A stretch of DNA of 28,099 nt from JAHWJR01 sp035942035. GTDB taxonomy: Bacteria > Actinomycetota > Acidimicrobiia > Acidimicrobiales > CADCSY01. Location: contig DASZDK010000025.1 of the NCBI GenBank assembly GCA_035942035.1, positions 1 through 28,099 on the forward strand, read 5' to 3'. The position numbers and the translations under genes were made by a program. This document shows, in pieces, positions 18,375-25,271 of this stretch; position 1 is the first letter of the stretch; each line of letters opens with the position of its first letter. The notes under the pieces were generated by a model. The model ran no database searches. It saw nothing but the letters and a program-made list of their open reading frames with translations, and had not been told where the DNA came from.

Positions 18375-19448
18375 GTGCGAACTCCGACCGGCGACCATCG
18401 GTGGATGCGAGTCCTCTCCGGCCTCACCGCCATCGTCCTCGCCGCCGGCGTGGCCAGCGTCGTGGCGATGGAGCGCGGCACCGGTTCGCCGCCGCTCGAG
18501 ACGTCGTCGGAATCGGTCGCTCCCCCACTGGCCCAACCACTGGCCGACGGAACCCTGCGGGCCACGCGCCCCTCGACCACCACCAGCCAGCCCCTTCCGC
18601 CCGAACGCGACGTGTCGGCCTACCGCGGACTGGGCGCCTGGGTCGACGCCTTCGACTACGGCCCCGCCTACCACCGCCCCCGGGAGGGGCCGCTCCTCGT
18701 TCCCGACGACCTCGACGACATGGCCGCTCGGGGGGTGGGCACCGTGTTCTTGCAGGCGGCCCGCCTCGACGAGCGCTCCCCGGAGGGCATCGTCGACCGG
18801 GGACTGGTCGCCGCCTTCTTGGCGCGCGCCCACGACAACGGCATGCAGGTCGTGGGGTGGTACCTGCCCAAGTTCGCCGACGTGGAGGCCGACCTCGCCA
18901 ACCTGCGCCTGATCCGCGACTTCGACGTCGAGGGCCACCGCTTCGACGGCATCGCCGTCGACATCGAGTACCGCAAGGACGTGCCCGACCACGCCGAGCG
19001 CAACCGCCGCCTGATCGACCTCTCCCGCCGTCTCCGTGAGGAGAGCGGTGGCCAAGCTCTCGGCGCCATCGTGTACCCACCCGTGCTGTTGGACGAGATC
19101 CGCCCCGGATTCTGGCCGGACTTCCCGTGGACGGAGCTCGCCGAGAGTTACGACGTATGGCTGCCGATGGTGTACTGGACCGAGATCGCCAGGGAAGCAC
19201 CCCTCTACGGCGACGGCTACGGCTACACCGAGGCGGGCATCCGGACGCTGATGGCCCACTTGGCGGGAGGCTCCGCCCTGATTCATGCCGTCGGTGGCGT
19301 CGCCGACACGTCCACCGTGAGCGACTTCGAAGGCTTCGTCCGCGCCGTCGGTGAGGCGGGTGCCCTCGGCTTTTCGATGTACGACTACCGCACCACGTCC
19401 GACGCCGGATGGGGGCTGTTGGCACCGCCGGCGCCCGGGTCGGGCTAG
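18375..19448 (+). CDS. Exported alpha/beta-barrel protein, glycoside-hydrolase-like
   Basis: 357 aa. Seen: a membrane or signal segment (about 12-31, RVLSGLTAIVLAAGVASVV), a Pro/Ser/Thr-rich linker (38-78), then a domain with alternating strands and helices: LGAWVDAFDY (86-95), VGTVFLQAARLDER, GMQVVGWYLPKFAD, FDGIAVDIEY (190-199, with D191, D196 and E198), YDVWLPMVYWTE and LGFSMYDYRT. The strand-end acids and the YWTE segment look like a TIM-barrel glycoside hydrolase of the putative GH-like groups, acting outside the cell. No exact family was recognised, so the substrate is unknown. The GTG start is favoured by the -10 box upstream; ATG at 18405 is the alternative. No lipobox Cys is present. 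Confidence 0.75.
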   Translation: MRTPTGDHRWMRVLSGLTAIVLAAGVASVVAMERGTGSPPLETSSESVAPPLAQPLADGTLRATRPSTTTSQPLPPERDVSAYRGLGAWVDAFDYGPAYHRPREGPLLVPDDLDDMAARGVGTVFLQAARLDERSPEGIVDRGLVAAFLARAHDNGMQVVGWYLPKFADVEADLANLRLIRDFDVEGHRFDGIAVDIEYRKDVPDHAERNRRLIDLSRRLREESGGQALGAIVYPPVLLDEIRPGFWPDFPWTELAESYDVWLPMVYWTEIAREAPLYGDGYGYTEAGIRTLMAHLAGGSALIHAVGGVADTSTVSDFEGFVRAVGEAGALGFSMYDYRTTSDAGWGLLAPPAPGSG

Positions 19449-19458
19449 ACGGCCCGAC
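19439..19458 (+). terminator. Terminator-like hairpin around the stop codon
   Basis: A perfect 7-base-pair GC-rich stem, GTCGGGC (19439-19445) and GCCCGAC (19452-19458), with loop TAGACG that holds the TAG stop codon of the barrel-protein gene. No T-run follows. It resembles the hairpin at 15511-15528, which also contains a stop codon. Confidence 0.45.
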
Positions 19459-19861
19459 TGCAGCGTTCCGTCAGGTTCGCTGGTGGCCCCGTGAGCGTCG
19501 CTGCACGCTCGGCCTGTGCCTCGGGCTGCGGACGGCGCGCCGCGCCACCACTCCGCCGATACCCACCGCCGCCAGGAACCCGATCGGGATGGGCAGACAG
19601 CACCCACCGACGCTGACGCGCGTCCCCCGCCTCGTACGGGTCGAGTAGTAAGGGACGGGCCCGAAGAACCCGGTACGGTCGCGCGCACGCCGGCCGGAGT
19701 GAGCCGGCGACCGTCGTCGTGGGCCCCGACCGCGGCGCCAGCTCCCCCTGTGGCCGGGCGACCGGGAGTGCTTCATGGGAAGGCCCTACCCCGCTGGAAC
19801 TGGGCCTACCGCCCACCGGTCTCGCCCATACCGCCACGCCGGCAGCCCCGAACAACGAGGG
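19449..19861. other. 413-base stretch without a secure gene
   Basis: Contains the distal part of the hairpin above, one doubtful small minus-strand ORF (19471-19776), and the upstream region of the DUF998 gene. No tRNA, repeat, insertion sequence or clear promoter was seen. GC stays high, so open frames occur by chance on both strands. Confidence 0.6.
19471..19776 (-). CDS. Doubtful small membrane-peptide ORF
   Basis: 101 codons from the only in-frame ATG. The N-terminal half is Arg-rich and unconvincing. The C-terminal half reads RVSVGGCCLPIPIGF, then LAAVGIGGVVARRAV, and has the G/C-rich third codon positions of a real gene; the segment looks like a short Cys/Pro-Gly hydrophobic peptide with a basic tail. 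A shorter real product could start at a non-standard codon, since no ATG, GTG or TTG lies just before that half. No ribosome site is evident. It may equally be chance coding on the opposite strand of nothing. Low confidence. Confidence 0.3.
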   Translation of the reverse strand: MKHSRSPGHRGSWRRGRGPRRRSPAHSGRRARDRTGFFGPVPYYSTRTRRGTRVSVGGCCLPIPIGFLAAVGIGGVVARRAVRSPRHRPSVQRRSRGHQRT

Positions 19862-20509
19862 ATGACCCGGCTGTTTCGCTACACCGGCGCGGCGGCCGTC
19901 ACCGTGCTCTGGGGGACCCTCGGGGTCGGCACGCTGCTCACCGGGTTCGACCTCCTCGCCGAGCGCCCGCTCAGCTATCTGGGAAGCCAGGACCGGTCTG
20001 CCGTGCTGTTCAGCGGCGGGTTGCTCGTGGGCGCGCTGGCCCTGGTGGCGTTCCACCACCACCTCCGGGTTCGCTATCCCGTCACCACCCTTTTCTCGGC
20101 GGCCATGCTGATCGGCCTGGCCGGGCAGGTGGTCGCCGCCCTCGTGCCCATCGGCGGCAACGGTGTCGCCCACCAGGTCCACACCAGGGCCGCCCTCGTG
20201 CTCGGTGCGTCCCTGCCCGTGCTCATGTGGCGCTTCGCCGCCAGCCAGCCAGCGGGCGCCTGGCGGCGACTCTGCTACAGCCTGTGCTGGGCGGAGGTGG
20301 TGGCGGTGGGCGTGGGACTGCACCTCTCGGCCCGGATGGTGGCGCCGGCGGCCGAGATCCTCCCGGCCGCGGTCTTCCACGTCTGGATCATTGCCGTCAC
20401 CGTGTTCGACGCCGAGGTGCTCCCGGCCACCGGGGACACGGCGGACCGGCCTTCCGTCAGACCCCCCCGGCTATCGGCCGGTCAGCCGTCGTCGCCGCAC
20501 TGGCAGTAG
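19862..20509 (+). CDS. DUF998-like multi-pass membrane protein
   Basis: 215 aa. The ATG at 19862 is chosen because the preceding 29 codons are Arg/Pro-rich and not membrane-like, and GAGGG lies directly before it. Seen: about six membrane segments, beginning YTGAAAVTVLWGTLGVGTLL, a loop with ERPLSYLGSQDRSAVLF typical of DUF998 (S-LG motif), LVGALALVAFHHHLRV, FSAAMLIGLAGQVVAALVP, VHTRAALVLGASLPVLMW, EVVAVGVGLHLSARMV and VFHVWIIAVTVFDAEV. The family has no known reaction. The C-terminal tail after the last segment overlaps the end of the convergent six-Cys gene by 28 bases. Confidence 0.78.
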   Translation: MTRLFRYTGAAAVTVLWGTLGVGTLLTGFDLLAERPLSYLGSQDRSAVLFSGGLLVGALALVAFHHHLRVRYPVTTLFSAAMLIGLAGQVVAALVPIGGNGVAHQVHTRAALVLGASLPVLMWRFAASQPAGAWRRLCYSLCWAEVVAVGVGLHLSARMVAPAAEILPAAVFHVWIIAVTVFDAEVLPATGDTADRPSVRPPRLSAGQPSSPHWQ

Positions 20510-20610
20510 GGGGTGGGCTGATCGCAGCCGTCACAGACCACGCGGCCCTCCTCGTTGCTGTGGACGCCGTGGCTGCACTTCTCGCAGACGCTGCCCTCAG
20601 GGATGGGCAT
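20482..20610 (-). CDS. 42-aa six-cysteine zinc-ribbon-like protein
   Basis: Starts at the ATG at 20610 with AAAGGGA about 7 bases upstream; a longer reading frame exists but lacks a ribosome site and adds unlike residues. Seen: two CxxC pairs and a CxC, C9-x2-C12, C26-x2-C29, C36-x-C38, with sequence SVCEKCSHGVHS and CDGCDQPTPYCQCGDDG. The layout suggests one zinc ribbon with extra ligands, or a small redox/metal protein. No membrane segment. Function unknown; such mini-proteins in Actinomycetota are sometimes stress-induced. It overlaps the DUF998 gene tail-to-tail by 28 bases. Confidence 0.68.
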   Translation of the reverse strand: MPIPEGSVCEKCSHGVHSNEEGRVVCDGCDQPTPYCQCGDDG

Positions 20611-20701
20611 GGAGAGTCCCTTTCGCTCGGAGTCGCTATTCGACGTAGTTACCCATGATGGCCACGGAGCACTGATGGCCAGAGCTCGCACCAGGCGGTG
20701 A

Positions 20702-21457
20702 TCAGGCGGCGCGGTCGACCACCGTCTCGACCAGCGTGCGCTGCAGCTCCGGAGGGAACTCGCTGCCGGGATTGAGGAACATGAGACGGCTCACCGCCTC
20801 GCCGTCGAAGACCGCCACCAAGTCCTGGAAGATCGGCACCTCCAGGCCCTGGAGGTCGATGGTGACGTTGACCCGCCAGGCGAGGGTCTGTTGCCCCAGC
20901 TCCTGGAAGTCGAGGGGGGACACCTCCACCGGCCCCGGTACGCCGCCCTCGGGAGCGCTGCGGGCAGCGTCCTCCTCGAAGGCGTCGATGGCGCACTGCT
21001 CGAACTCCGGGCCGGCGAGGACGGCGGCGAGCTCTTGCGCCTGCGGCTCCGGGACGTATTCCACGGTGGAGCGGACCTGGGTGGCAAGGCCACGCAGAAA
21101 CGTGGGGGAGGTGGCGATCCCGAGGGGCTCTTCTGGGCCCCCGGAGCCCAGGCAGCTGGTCAGGTCCTGCCACGTGGCCTCCAGCCCAAGCCCTTCCTCC
21201 GGAGGCTGCGCCTCCCACCCTTCCGGGAGGTCGTCCATGCCAAGGATGGCCGCTTCTGCCTGTGCGGCTCTCTCCCGGTCGGTCGACTGGCGATCCGTCC
21301 CCTCGTCACCGCTCGCGGGTGTAGTGCCCTCCGTCGTTTCGCTGACCACTGTGGTCGTGGTCGTGCCTGCATCTTCAGTGCCCTCGTCACCCTCCCCGCA
21401 ACCGGCAACGAGGAGGGTGGAGACCAGAAGGAAGCCGAGCGCTCGGTGCCGTTGCAC
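20702..21457 (-). CDS. Secreted lipoprotein of unknown function
   Basis: 251 aa from the GTG at 21457. Seen: a lipoprotein signal (RALGFLLVSTLLVAGCG, lipobox LVAGC), then an acidic and Thr-rich linker (GTTTTTVVSETTEGTTPA, about 30-55), then a folded domain with MDDLPEGWEAQPPEE, two Cys (TSCLGSG and EQCAIDAF) that may pair, and a conserved-looking end LAWRVNVTIDLQGLEVPIF and DLVAVFDGEAVSRLMFLN. This layout is common for actinobacterial surface lipoproteins resembling LppX/PknH-sensor types in a general way only; no family is claimed. It follows the binding-protein gene by 40 bases, but a -10 box 6 bases before its start suggests its own leaderless transcript. Confidence 0.82.
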   Translation of the reverse strand: MQRHRALGFLLVSTLLVAGCGEGDEGTEDAGTTTTTVVSETTEGTTPASGDEGTDRQSTDRERAAQAEAAILGMDDLPEGWEAQPPEEGLGLEATWQDLTSCLGSGGPEEPLGIATSPTFLRGLATQVRSTVEYVPEPQAQELAAVLAGPEFEQCAIDAFEEDAARSAPEGGVPGPVEVSPLDFQELGQQTLAWRVNVTIDLQGLEVPIFQDLVAVFDGEAVSRLMFLNPGSEFPPELQRTLVETVVDRAA

Positions 21458-21463
21458 GCGGCC

Positions 21464-21469
21464 ACTATC
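21464..21469 (-). promoter_or_regulatory. -10 box before the lipoprotein gene
   Basis: GATAGT, read on minus, matches TATAAT at four of six positions and lies exactly 6 bases before the GTG at 21457. No Shine-Dalgarno sequence is present, so a leaderless start is likely. It decides for this GTG over longer upstream reading. Confidence 0.4.
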
Positions 21470-21497
21470 GCAGGGTGAGCGCAGCGCCATCAACGCC

Positions 21498-23177
21498 CTA
21501 TCTGCGACGGATGTCCGTGCCGCTCTCATCACCGGTGACGAAGAGGTGCTTGTGGTCCTCGGAGGTGGGGTACTGGCCGGGCGTGAAGTACCACTCGTCG
21601 AGGACCTGTTTGCGGAAGATCAGGGTCGCATCCGGGTAATAGAGGGGCAGGACGGGGATGTCCTCGGCGACCATGGTCTGCATCTCAGCCACGATGGCTT
21701 GGCGCTCCCCCTCGTCGAAGGTCAACCGCTGCTCCTCGGCCAGCTCGTCGAAGGCGGGATTGACATAGTTCGTGGCCCCTGTGAGCGACGGCGGGACCCT
21801 CGACGAGAAGATCTGGCGTAGCACGTCGGGGTCGGCGTTGGGCCCTCCCGGCGCGGGGCCGGGGAAGGGCAGCACCACCATGTCATAGCCACCGAAGAGC
21901 TTGTTGCCGAACAGCTCGGGGCCGACCTCGACCGGCGTCGACCTGAGCTCGACGCCGATCTGGCGCAGGGCGGCGATCACGATCTCGCCCAGCTCCACCT
22001 GGGCGTTGTCGAATCGCAGCTCGAAGCTCAACGGGGCGCCGTTGGCATCCTGGCGAACGCCTCCGTTGCCGTGCCGGTAGCCGGCACTGTTCAGGAGGGC
22101 GTTGGCGCCGGCCACGTCGAACTCGTACCTGGGCACCGGGGCGAAGAACTCGTTCTCCGGACTGAGGAACCCGGGATTGCCGGGAAGGCCCCGGCCGGCA
22201 GCCAGGCGGCTCACCAGATCGTCCTGGTCGATGGCCATGGCGCAGGCATGGCGGAACCTCGGATCGGAGAGCGGGCCCTCCTTGCCCAGGTTCCAGTAGA
22301 GGACCTGGCTCCACGTGCCTTGTTCGGTGATGGTGTCGTAGGCGTCATCGCCCTCGAACGGAGCCAGGATGTCGGACCGCAACCCGAAGCCGCGAGCGGC
22401 GTCGGTGGCGCCCGAGAGCAGGGCGGAGAAGAAGTCGTCGATGGCGTTCATCTCGATGCGCTGCACGTAGGGGGCGCCGAGGAAGTAGTCGTCGCGGGCG
22501 GTGTACAGCAGTGGTCCCCCATCCCCACCGTACGACTCGAGACGATAGGGTCCCGTACCAACGAGGACGGCCATGTCGAGGGCCGCGCCGGGGTCGTCGA
22601 TGGACGACCACACATGCCGAGGAATGATCGGCAGAGCCCCAGCCACCTGTTCAGGGAAGGTGACGAGCGGCCGCTCGAGGGTGACCTCCACCGCCTTCGG
22701 ACCCGTCGCCCTCACCCCTGCGATGCCCCGTGGAGGCTGCACGAGCACCGCCGGGGACAGGAACTCCTGGGCGGCGTAGTACTCGAAGGTGAAGACCACG
22801 TCTTCGACGGTGAGTGGCTCGCCGTCGCTCCACGTCACGCCGTCGCGCAGCTCGAAGGTGTAGGTCTGGTGGTCGTCCGAGCTGGTGACGGTCTCGGCCA
22901 ACCACGGCAACAGCTCACCGGTGCCGTCCTTCCACAGCAGCGTGTCGTAGAGGAGGATCATCTGGCTGTAGCCGGGACCACCGTTGGCGGCAAAGGGAGT
23001 GGGGAAGCCGAGGGCGGCGTTGGGCAGGCGAACCGTGGCTGGCGCCGTCCGCGGCCCGCCTCCCGAGCTGGTGCACGCACCGAGGACCAGCACGCCGGCC
23101 CCCCCGAGCGCGGCGAGCAGGAAGCGGCGGCGGTCGAGCACCCACTGGGGGCCGGTGAGGACGGGTTCGTGGTCCAT
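21498..23177 (-). CDS. ABC-importer substrate-binding lipoprotein, peptide/SBP family 5, Tat signal
   Basis: 559 aa from the second ATG (23177), which has GGAG 6 bases upstream; the first ATG (23189) has none. Captures peptides, opines or similar solutes outside the membrane for the two permeases encoded upstream. Seen: twin-arginine signal DRRRFLLAALGGAG followed by a lipobox LGAC, then WKDGTGELLPWLAETV, YTFELRDGVTWSDGEPLTVEDV (the family signature region), VGTGPYRLESY, RFRHACAMAIDQDDLV and a C-terminal ETQ-like MVAEDIPVLPLYYPD. Length is normal. The Tat-plus-lipobox signal is common in high-GC Gram-positives. The ligand is unknown. It lies 28 bases after the second permease gene. Confidence 0.92.
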   Translation of the reverse strand: MDHEPVLTGPQWVLDRRRFLLAALGGAGVLVLGACTSSGGGPRTAPATVRLPNAALGFPTPFAANGGPGYSQMILLYDTLLWKDGTGELLPWLAETVTSSDDHQTYTFELRDGVTWSDGEPLTVEDVVFTFEYYAAQEFLSPAVLVQPPRGIAGVRATGPKAVEVTLERPLVTFPEQVAGALPIIPRHVWSSIDDPGAALDMAVLVGTGPYRLESYGGDGGPLLYTARDDYFLGAPYVQRIEMNAIDDFFSALLSGATDAARGFGLRSDILAPFEGDDAYDTITEQGTWSQVLYWNLGKEGPLSDPRFRHACAMAIDQDDLVSRLAAGRGLPGNPGFLSPENEFFAPVPRYEFDVAGANALLNSAGYRHGNGGVRQDANGAPLSFELRFDNAQVELGEIVIAALRQIGVELRSTPVEVGPELFGNKLFGGYDMVVLPFPGPAPGGPNADPDVLRQIFSSRVPPSLTGATNYVNPAFDELAEEQRLTFDEGERQAIVAEMQTMVAEDIPVLPLYYPDATLIFRKQVLDEWYFTPGQYPTSEDHKHLFVTGDESGTDIRRR

Positions 23178-23205
23178 TAGGTGCTCCATCGGTCGGGACG
23201 GCCGC

Positions 23206-24111
23206 TCAGGAGGATCGCAGCCAGCGAGGGTTGAACGAGGGCTCGAGGGCCACGCCCACGAACGTGAACGCCAGCACGGTGAAGGTCACGGCGAGGCCGG
23301 CGGGGAGGACCCACCACGTCCACATGGGGCTGAAGTAGATGCTCGGCTGGGCCAGCGCCCGGTTCAGCATTAGCCCCCAACTGATGCCACTCGGGTCGCC
23401 CAGGCCGAGGAAGGCCAACCCGGCTTCGAGGGCGACGGCCAGGCCGGCCCAATTGACGAAGCCAACGAGGATGAGGGGGCCCAGGGCGGGCACCAGGTGG
23501 CGGCGCAGCACGTACAGAGGGCCGCCGCCGAACCCTTGGGACGCGCTGATGAAACCTCGCTGGACCAGGGCCAGCGTCTGGCTCCGAAGAATGCGGGCGT
23601 TGGGGGCGATGCCGAGGAAGCCGATGAGCACGATCACCACGAGGTGACTCTCGCCGGCCAGCGAGCCGACCAGCACGAGCAGGGGGAGACCGGGAAGGGC
23701 CAACAAGAACACCATCAGGCGGTTCGACACGGAATCGGCCGCCCCGCCGACCAGCGCGGGGAGCACGCCGAACAGGAGGGCCCCGGCCATGGCCAGGGAG
23801 GCCGACACCGTGGCCACGGTCAGCGAGGTCCGGGCCCCGAACACGAGCTGGGCGAAGATGTCCCGCCCCGGGACGTCGGTGCCCAGGGGGTGTCCGGCCG
23901 AGGGCTCCTCCAGGGCGGCCCCGGAGATCGCCCGGGGATCGTGCGGCGTGAGCAGTGAAGCAATGAGCGCCACCAGCAGCACGAGCCCGAGGAGGCCCAA
24001 CCCGACCACCAGCAGGGGCGAGCGCCGGCGCCGTTCCGGCTCGGTGGCCTGGTCGGGACCGGGTTCAGCCTCCCTGGCGACCTCGACCGGTGCCGAGGTC
24101 TGGGCGCTCAC
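23206..24111 (-). CDS. ABC-importer permease, DppC/OppC-like
   Basis: 301 aa, GTG start overlapping the first permease stop by 4 bases. Seen: a charged N-terminal tail (1-31), a first membrane segment LLVVGLGLLGLVLLVALIASLL, the periplasmic HPLGTDVPGRDIFAQLVFGARTSL typical of DppC, and several further segments. The EAA loop is degenerate: FISASQGFGGGPLYVLRRHLVP replaces the usual YV-AA-A-G pattern but keeps the Gly and the RHLVP end. That loop contacts the ATPase, so coupling may be unusual. It forms the channel with the DppB-like protein. No ATPase gene follows. Confidence 0.9.
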   Translation of the reverse strand: MSAQTSAPVEVAREAEPGPDQATEPERRRRSPLLVVGLGLLGLVLLVALIASLLTPHDPRAISGAALEEPSAGHPLGTDVPGRDIFAQLVFGARTSLTVATVSASLAMAGALLFGVLPALVGGAADSVSNRLMVFLLALPGLPLLVLVGSLAGESHLVVIVLIGFLGIAPNARILRSQTLALVQRGFISASQGFGGGPLYVLRRHLVPALGPLILVGFVNWAGLAVALEAGLAFLGLGDPSGISWGLMLNRALAQPSIYFSPMWTWWVLPAGLAVTFTVLAFTFVGVALEPSFNPRWLRSS

Positions 24112-25271
24112 GGCGCCGTCCTCGGGTCGAGGCGGCGGTAGAGGGCGTCGGCCACGGCGTTGATGGTGACCACGCCCACGCTGATGAGGAGGAACGCTCC
24201 TTGGATGATCGGGTAGTCCCGGACGGCGATCGCCTCGAACAGGAGTCGTCCCAGACCCGGGTACGAGAACACCCGCTCGATGAGGACGACGGCGGTCAGG
24301 GCGAAGCCCAGCTGGATGGCGGTGAGGCTCACCAGGGGCAGGAGGGCGTTGCGGGCCACGTACCGGTACTTGAGGCGACGCTCGCGCAGGCCCTTGGCCC
24401 GCCCGAGGAGGAGGTAGTCGGAGCCGAGCTCGCCCACCATGCCCGCCCGCATGATGAGGTAGTTACCGGCGGTCAATCCCACACTGAGCACGAGCAGGGG
24501 CAGCAGGAGGTGGCGTCCGACGTCGACGACCCTCTCGACCGGGCTGAAGGCCCCGGAGAAGGGGGTCTCGGCGCCGAAGAGGGGGAGCCAGCCGAGCTTG
24601 ACGGCAAAGACGTAGAGCAACAGGGAACCGAGCAGGTAGGGGGGGAACTCCCGCAGGGCGAGGAGCATGGTCATGAGCGCTCGGTCCATGGGCCGGTCCC
24701 GCCGCCAGCCGGAGTGGACGCCGGCCACCAGCCCGACGACCGTCGAGACGAGGGCGGCGCTCACGATGAGCAGGAGCGTCCACGGGAGCCTCCTGGCCAG
24801 CTCGTCCCACACGGGGGTGTTGGTGACGATGGAACGCCCGAGGTCACCGCGGGCCAGGCCAGTGAGGTACTGGCCGTACTGAGCGGCCAGTGACCGGTCG
24901 AGACCGTAGTACTCCTCGAGCTCCGCCCTGGCCTCCTCCCCGAAGACGAAGCCGCTCGACCCCTGGGCGAGAAGGGCATCGATCGGGTCGCCCGGCATGG
25001 CGCGGGGCAGCAGGAAGTTCAACGTGACGAGGGCGAAGATCGTCACCGCGTACGAGATGCCAGCACCGGCCCAGCGGCGCCTCCCACGGCGGCGACCCTC
25101 GTCGGGTGGCCGGGGGGCACCCTCCACGCCGCCCGCCGCGCCCAGGGCCGACTCCGGGCTCTCTCGGGCGACGCCGCCGACGCGTTGTGCCTCCCCCGGT
25201 CGAGGGCTCACGATCGAGCGGGGCCCGGCGCCCTCTCCATCGGCGCCGCGTTGCTCCCTATGGTCGTCCAT
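24108..25271 (-). CDS. ABC-importer permease, DppB/OppB-like
   Basis: 387 aa from the ATG at 25271, which overlaps the surface-protein stop by 14 bases. Seen: YAVTIFALVTLNFLLPRAMPGDPID as the first membrane segment and its DppB signature, FGEEARAELEEYYGLD, QYGQYLTGLARGDLGRSI, and an intact EAA loop GRAKGLRERRLKYRYVARNALLP followed by VVLIERVFSYPGLG. The N-terminal tail before the first membrane segment is about 68 residues, far longer than the usual 10, and is Pro/Gly/Arg-rich, so a later start is possible, such as GTG at 25211 or 25127. No ribosome site distinguishes them; translational coupling would favour 25271. Confidence 0.88.
   Translation of the reverse strand: MDDHREQRGADGEGAGPRSIVSPRPGEAQRVGGVARESPESALGAAGGVEGAPRPPDEGRRRGRRRWAGAGISYAVTIFALVTLNFLLPRAMPGDPIDALLAQGSSGFVFGEEARAELEEYYGLDRSLAAQYGQYLTGLARGDLGRSIVTNTPVWDELARRLPWTLLLIVSAALVSTVVGLVAGVHSGWRRDRPMDRALMTMLLALREFPPYLLGSLLLYVFAVKLGWLPLFGAETPFSGAFSPVERVVDVGRHLLLPLLVLSVGLTAGNYLIMRAGMVGELGSDYLLLGRAKGLRERRLKYRYVARNALLPLVSLTAIQLGFALTAVVLIERVFSYPGLGRLLFEAIAVRDYPIIQGAFLLISVGVVTINAVADALYRRLDPRTAP

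Noticed and set aside
18354..19688. 444-codon open frame on minus opposite the barrel-protein gene
   Set aside because: No domain recognisable; the plus frame has a signal segment and ordered barrel motifs.
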